Origin: Bacteroidales bacterium UBA4293
GTDB taxonomy: Bacteria > Bacteroidota > Bacteroidia > Bacteroidales > Bacteroidaceae
Assembly: GCA_002395835.1 (NCBI GenBank)
Contig: DGVD01000004.1
Location: 62,001 to 126,000 of the forward strand
DNA length: 64,000 nt
Direction of reading: 5' to 3'
The position numbers were made by a program, and so were the translations under genes. Below the pieces are notes generated by a model, which worked only from the letters and a program-made list of their open reading frames with translations, was not told the DNA's origin and made no database searches. Numbering within the stretch: the first letter of the stretch is position 1; every line of letters begins with the position of its first letter. Below, piece by piece: positions 59,619 through 64,000 of the stretch.

Positions 59619-61336
59619 GCATGAGTTTAACCAAAAGAATCATATTTAGCCTTGTATGCTTGTTTGCAGTAGGCTATTCTTTTGCTACTGAATTACCAAA
59701 AGAGGTTCAGCGGCGGTTCGACTATTTTTATATGGAGGCTGTCCGGATGCGTAATTTGGGGAAATATGCAGAAGCTTATGAATTATATAAACATGCTCTT
59801 CTTATAAATCCCAATGCTCCAGAAGCTTTGTTCGATATGGCCAGTTTTTATAATTATTGGGGTTCCAGAGAGGAAACTCAGTATTATTATGAGAAAGCAG
59901 CAGAGTTGGCTCCAACTAATACTTGGTATCAGCAAGTATTAGGAAATTTTTATTATAGGAATGGTCAAATAGACGAAGCCATTAATGTTTATGAAAAAAT
60001 GGCTGCGAACACTCCGGAAAAGTCAGAAGTTTTTTATGAACTCTTATCTTTTTATTCTCAAAAGCAGGATTACGAGAAATGTATTTGGGCGCTGAATAAA
60101 TTGGAAAGTCTGGATGGGAAGAGTGAACAAATCAGTATGGAAAAATACCATATGTTTCTTAGATTGGGTGATAAAGCAAAAGCGTTTAGTGAGATAGAAG
60201 CTTTAGCTGAAAAATATCCTAATGATTATCGCTACAAAGTGGTTTTGGGAGATCTTTATTTAGATAATAATTTACCTAAGAAGGCTTTTGAGATTTATCA
60301 AAGTGTGCTAAAGGAAGAGCCACAGAATGTGCAAGCGCAACTTTCTATGGTTTCTTATTTAGAAAAGCAAGGCAGGAAAGAGGATGCAGGGCAAGCGTTG
60401 GAGGCTTTGGTCTTGAATCCATCGCTAGATGATGAAATTAGAGTTTCCCTGATGCGTAAGATTATCTACAATAGTGAAGAAGAAAAAAAAGATAGTATTC
60501 ATGTTTTGAACCTTTTTAACCAGATTTTGGAGAGTCCTCAAGGTAATGCAGATATGGCCATGCTTTGTACGCAGTATAAAGTTTTGAAAAAAATGTCCAA
60601 AGAGGAAATAACTACATCGTTAAGGAAGGTGGTAAAATTGGATCCTAGTAATGCTGGAGCTCGTTTGCAGTTGATGCAGTATGCTTTTGAAAGGGAGGAT
60701 TTCAATGATGCCATTCAGCTTTGTCAAGAAGCCATTGAGTACACTCCAGAAGAGGTGGCATTTTATTATTATCAAGGTTTGTCTTATCTTCAAAGTAACC
60801 AGAATGATGAAGCTTTGAATGTTTTTAAGCGGGGTAGCCAGTATATTACGTCTAATACAGATACTGAACTTGCGTCTAATATTTTCGGAGCTATGGGTGA
60901 TATTTATCATGAGAAGAATATGTGTAAGGAGGCTTATGAAGCTTATGATTCAGCTTTAGTTTATAAGCCAGATAATGTTCTTGTTCTTAACAATTATGCA
61001 TATTACCTGGCACTGGAAAAAAAGGATTTGGAGAAAGCAGAGGCAATGAGTTTTAGAACGATTAAGGCTGATCCTAAGTCTTATAATGAACTAGATACGT
61101 ATGCTTGGATTTTGTTCTTGGAGGAAAAGTTTACGGAAGCCAAAATCTATATAGAACAATCTCTTAAGAATGGTGGTGACTCTCATCCTGGTATAGTAGA
61201 ACATGCAGGTGATATCTTTTTTGTTAATGGAGACTTAAAGAAAGCAATGGATTATTGGCAACAAGCTGATGAAATGGGCTCTGATTCTAAAACTTTGAAG
61301 AAGAAGATTAAGCAGAAAAAATATATAGAAGACTAA
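59615..61336 (+). CDS. Secreted TPR-repeat protein
   Basis: 573 residues with a signal peptide (about 1-25, ending YSFAT) and, across the rest, about 12 tetratricopeptide repeats (for example KYAEAYELYKHALLINPNAPEALFDMASFY and AKEAYEAYDSALVYKPDNVLVLNNYAYYLA-like CKEAYEAYDSALVYKPDNVLVLNNYAYYL). It is predicted to be a periplasmic scaffold, perhaps for outer-membrane or cell-wall assembly. It overlaps dut by 4 bp and shares one base with the following lipoprotein gene, so the three are translationally coupled. Confidence 0.85.
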   Translation: MSMSLTKRIIFSLVCLFAVGYSFATELPKEVQRRFDYFYMEAVRMRNLGKYAEAYELYKHALLINPNAPEALFDMASFYNYWGSREETQYYYEKAAELAPTNTWYQQVLGNFYYRNGQIDEAINVYEKMAANTPEKSEVFYELLSFYSQKQDYEKCIWALNKLESLDGKSEQISMEKYHMFLRLGDKAKAFSEIEALAEKYPNDYRYKVVLGDLYLDNNLPKKAFEIYQSVLKEEPQNVQAQLSMVSYLEKQGRKEDAGQALEALVLNPSLDDEIRVSLMRKIIYNSEEEKKDSIHVLNLFNQILESPQGNADMAMLCTQYKVLKKMSKEEITTSLRKVVKLDPSNAGARLQLMQYAFEREDFNDAIQLCQEAIEYTPEEVAFYYYQGLSYLQSNQNDEALNVFKRGSQYITSNTDTELASNIFGAMGDIYHEKNMCKEAYEAYDSALVYKPDNVLVLNNYAYYLALEKKDLEKAEAMSFRTIKADPKSYNELDTYAWILFLEEKFTEAKIYIEQSLKNGGDSHPGIVEHAGDIFFVNGDLKKAMDYWQQADEMGSDSKTLKKKIKQKKYIED

Positions 61337-62145
61337 TGTGTAAAATAATTAGATTGCTTTTACTTGCTTTGCCTATTTTGTTGGGTGCGTGTGGTACATC
61401 TAGGAAAACATTTAATGGCAAATTGGATGCAGAAACTCTTACTGCAGAACAGGTTGTTGCTGCTGTAGGGAAAACTGTGATTCCTGATGAATGCTTGTCT
61501 GCCAAGATGAACTTCCGATTTAAGAGTGGTTCTCAAGTTTTGTCTGTAGGTGGAAACCTAAAGATGAAGAGAAATGATGTGATTCAACTATCACTTGTGG
61601 CTTTGGGGCTGATGGAAGCAGCTCGGATAGAATTTACTCCGGAAGATGTTTTGGTTATAGATCGCATTAACAAACGATATATAAAAGCTGCATACAGTGA
61701 GTTTCATTTTTTGGAGGAGTCTGGTATCGATTTTTCAGTACTTGAGTCTCTTTTTAGAAATGAAATATTTATGCCATCAGGACAACGCTGCTTGTCTTTG
61801 GAGTATACTACAAGTGGAAATGCCACTGTAGTTTGCCAGAATACTCGTCTCAAGTTTAAGTTTCTAACATCCTTGGCTACTTCTTTAGTGCAGCAGACTC
61901 AAATATCATCTGTTAGAGGTGGTAGTGCTGAGTTTGATTGGTCATATTCTGATTTTTCCGCTTATAGTGGAAGGTATTTCCCATTATCACATAAGATTAA
62001 ACTTGTGGGTATGGGAAAGGATGCAGAAGTTCAAATACAGTTAAGGAATCTGTCTAATGAATCTGGGTGGGAAACACGTACGAAAGTAAAGACTTCTTAT
62101 CAAGAAATGAAGGCAGAAGACCTTTTGAAAATGTTGCGTCTTTAA
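61336..62145 (+). CDS. DUF4292 lipoprotein
   Basis: 269 residues with a lipoprotein signal (LLLLALPILLGACGTS; Cys19 lipidated). The mature part is beta-rich (KMNFRFKSGSQVLSVGGNLKMKRNDVIQLSLVALGLMEAARIEFTPEDVLVIDRINKRYIKA), the LolA/LolB-like fold reported for DUF4292 proteins. It probably acts at the outer membrane, in lipoprotein or envelope assembly. The start ATG shares its A with the stop of the TPR gene. Confidence 0.85.
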   Translation: MCKIIRLLLLALPILLGACGTSRKTFNGKLDAETLTAEQVVAAVGKTVIPDECLSAKMNFRFKSGSQVLSVGGNLKMKRNDVIQLSLVALGLMEAARIEFTPEDVLVIDRINKRYIKAAYSEFHFLEESGIDFSVLESLFRNEIFMPSGQRCLSLEYTTSGNATVVCQNTRLKFKFLTSLATSLVQQTQISSVRGGSAEFDWSYSDFSAYSGRYFPLSHKIKLVGMGKDAEVQIQLRNLSNESGWETRTKVKTSYQEMKAEDLLKMLRL

Positions 62146-62150
62146 GGCTT

Positions 62151-63536
62151 ATGAAATATTTTGTACTGATATTGTCTTTTTTCTGTTGCTTGGTTTTGAA
62201 CGTTTCGGGCCAGACCAATAAGAAAATCCGGAATCTAAAAGCTCAGCGCTCAGAACTGCAGAAGCAGATTACTGAGTCTGAGAAGATGCTCCGTACCATG
62301 AAGAAGGACGTGAAAAGTCAGTTGAGCGACTTGGCAATTTTGAATGGTCAAATTAACAATCAACAAAAATATGTGACTGCTATAGAAGAAGATATAAAGG
62401 CCTTAGATAAAGAAATAGCTTTAGTAGAGACTGAATTGGACACTCTAGAAGCAAATTTGAATAGTATGAAAGAAAAGTATCTTAAATCTGTACAGTATGC
62501 ATATAAAGAGAATCATACCATTCAAGATAAACTGATGTTTATATTTTCTGCAGAAACAGTTTCTCAAATGTTTCGTAGGATGCGTTATGTTAGAGAATAC
62601 ACTACGTATCTTAGAGTTCAAGGTGAGCAAGTGAAGGAACAGCAGAAAACTGTGCAGCAAAAAAAAGCAGATCTCTTGGCGGCTAAGGGTGAAAAATCAA
62701 GTCTTTTGAGGCAGAGTGAGCAAGAACGCAAGAAACTGGAGGTTAAGAAAGACGAACAAAAACAATTGCTGTTTAGCCTTCAGAAGAAGCAAAAAGATGT
62801 TCAAAAGGAAATCTCTCAGAAGCAAAAACAGAGTCAGCGTCTAAATGAGCAGATAGATCGTTTAGTTGAGCAGGAGATTGCAGCGGCAAAGAAACGTGAG
62901 GAAGAAAGACGTAAGAAAGAGATGGCCCGTCTTGAAGCAGAACGTAGAAAAAAGGCTGAATTAGCTAAGAATTCGGAAAAAGAAGTAGCTACTGGTAAAG
63001 AAAGTGAAAACATAGGCAAGTCTTCTTCTAAGTCTGTGGCTTCTGGTAATAACTCTAACACATCCAAGGCTAAGGCAGAGCGTATGGGTGCATATAAAGT
63101 TGATGACGAGGATCGTTTAGTCTCAGGAGGGTTTGAAAGAAATAAAGGGTTAATGCCGGTTCCTATCACTGGACCTTATATGATAGTTGGTCACTATGGT
63201 GTTTATACTGTAGCAGGATTAAAAGGTGTAAAATTGGATAACAAAGGTATTGATATTAAAGGACAGTCGGGGGCTAGTGCCCGTTCTATTTTTCAGGGTG
63301 AGGTGTCTAGTGTTTTCTCTTACGGAGGAATGCGAGGCGTTTTGATTCGCCATGGAAGCTATATATCTGTTTATTGTAATCTATCTTCAGTGAATGTTCG
63401 TGCAGGGCAGAAAGTTAAGGCTCGTGATGCCATAGGAAAAGTGGCTCGAAATGAAGATGGGGATTATGTTCTCCAGTTCCAGTTGCGAAGAGAGACTAGG
63501 AAACTGAATCCTGAGCAATGGTTAAGTAGGCGTTAA
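62151..63536 (+). CDS. Degenerate M23 (EnvC-like) coiled-coil protein
   Basis: 461 residues: signal peptide (MKYFVLILSFFCCLVLNVSGQ), a long coiled coil (about 25-265, rich in K/E/Q), a low-complexity linker and a LytM-type domain (about 340-461). The zinc and catalytic histidines are replaced: Asn364 in NKGIDI, Asn410 in YCNLS, Val440-Leu-Gln442 in place of His-Leu-His. Asp368 is kept. This pattern points to a non-catalytic amidase activator like EnvC, as is known for similar proteins. I start at ATG 62151, as the longer ORF lacks a signal peptide and overlaps the lipoprotein gene. It follows that gene by 5 bp. Confidence 0.88.
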   Translation: MKYFVLILSFFCCLVLNVSGQTNKKIRNLKAQRSELQKQITESEKMLRTMKKDVKSQLSDLAILNGQINNQQKYVTAIEEDIKALDKEIALVETELDTLEANLNSMKEKYLKSVQYAYKENHTIQDKLMFIFSAETVSQMFRRMRYVREYTTYLRVQGEQVKEQQKTVQQKKADLLAAKGEKSSLLRQSEQERKKLEVKKDEQKQLLFSLQKKQKDVQKEISQKQKQSQRLNEQIDRLVEQEIAAAKKREEERRKKEMARLEAERRKKAELAKNSEKEVATGKESENIGKSSSKSVASGNNSNTSKAKAERMGAYKVDDEDRLVSGGFERNKGLMPVPITGPYMIVGHYGVYTVAGLKGVKLDNKGIDIKGQSGASARSIFQGEVSSVFSYGGMRGVLIRHGSYISVYCNLSSVNVRAGQKVKARDAIGKVARNEDGDYVLQFQLRRETRKLNPEQWLSRR

Positions 63537-64000
63537 TGGATAATATTGTTGTAAAAACAAAAGAAGCAGTTGATTTATTGACTCGGATGATTGAGATACC
63601 TTCTTTTAGCCGAGAAGAGGGTGCTGTGGCTGATTTAGTTTTTGACAAACTGCAGAAGGATGGATTGGAACCTCATCGCATTGGCAATAATGTTTGGTGT
63701 GTGGATCCTTATTACGATGCCCTTAAGCCCACGATTCTTTTAGATGCTCATTTAGATACAGTAAAACCTGTTTCTGCTTGGACAAAAAATCCATTCAAGG
63801 CTACGGTGGAAGGAGATTGTATCTTTGGATTAGGGAGCAATGATGATGGCGCTAGTGTTGTGTCTTTGATGCAGGTATATAAAACTTTGATAGGCTCATG
63901 CCAGTCATATAATTTGGTTTACTCAGCTTCGTGTGAAGAGGAAGTTTCGGGTAGTGCAGGATTGGAATGTGTACTTCCATTGTTACCTCCCATTCACGTA
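63536..64000 (+). CDS. M20-family metallopeptidase, ArgE/DapE-like (3' end outside window)
   Basis: The visible 155 codons begin MDNIVVKTKEAVDLLTRMIEIPSFSREE and contain the M20 signatures LLDAHLDTVKP (first zinc His and Asp near residue 73-75), GSNDDGASVVSLMQVY (bridging Asp) and SCEEEVSGSAGLE (catalytic Glu). This is the N-terminal half of a zinc deacylase such as an acetyl/succinyl-ornithine deacylase of arginine synthesis; the substrate cannot be read from the fragment. The ATG overlaps the preceding stop by one base. The reading frame runs off the window end. Confidence 0.88.
   Translation, partial: MDNIVVKTKEAVDLLTRMIEIPSFSREEGAVADLVFDKLQKDGLEPHRIGNNVWCVDPYYDALKPTILLDAHLDTVKPVSAWTKNPFKATVEGDCIFGLGSNDDGASVVSLMQVYKTLIGSCQSYNLVYSASCEEEVSGSAGLECVLPLLPPIHV

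Overview
The window is AT-rich chromosomal DNA from a Bacteroidales bacterium, most likely Bacteroides or Phocaeicola. Evidence: promoters of the TTTG-N19-21-TAnnTTTG type, the gene order of the division/cell-wall cluster, a glycine-lipid gene pair, DUF4292/DUF3109 proteins, a fused 2-oxoacid:ferredoxin oxidoreductase alpha subunit and ATP-type PEP carboxykinase. No rRNA, CRISPR or insertion sequence was seen.

Region 1 (1-9260) holds the 3' part of a GH36 alpha-galactosidase, a WYL regulator, a small hypothetical gene, gpmI, a DUF3109 gene, gyrB, a tRNA-Glu(UUC)-rpsT unit, recO and a YqeY-like gene. Region 2 (9272-24850) is a near-complete dcw cluster read leftward: mraZ, rsmH, ftsL-like, ftsI, murE, mraY, murD, ftsW, murG, murC, ftsQ, ftsA, ftsZ. 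The genes are packed or overlapping and a candidate MraZ operator lies in front of mraZ. Diverging from it are two genes matching the glycine-lipid acyltransferases GlsA and GlsB.

Region 3 (26994-40305) is a 13.3-kb integrated element. It is bounded by a 13-bp direct repeat; the right copy covers the 3' end of tRNA-Arg(CCU). A tyrosine recombinase sits at the left end, and TGCGAGT direct repeats (two left, three right) lie just inside both ends and look like integrase arm sites. Inside are two small helix-turn-helix proteins, a replication-protein-like gene followed by several repeat families (including twelve 11-bp units arranged head-to-head around one centre, and four copies of a 13-bp palindrome), a run of short unrecognised genes, a tail-anchored protein and a lipoprotein. 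No relaxase, coupling protein, capsid, terminase, resistance or known defence gene was recognised. This is the part of the window most likely to hold something undescribed.

Region 4 (40689-64000) is core and envelope metabolism: korAB, an ECF sigma/membrane anti-sigma-like operon with two small secreted proteins, two secreted alpha/beta hydrolases, pckA, an outer-membrane barrel protein, a TlpA-like thioredoxin protein, a DsbD-like protein, an L-cysteine desulfidase/serine dehydratase-like enzyme, a GH3 glucosidase, dGTPase, and a tight rightward operon: dut, a TPR protein, a DUF4292 lipoprotein, a degenerate M23 (EnvC-like) protein and the start of an M20 peptidase.
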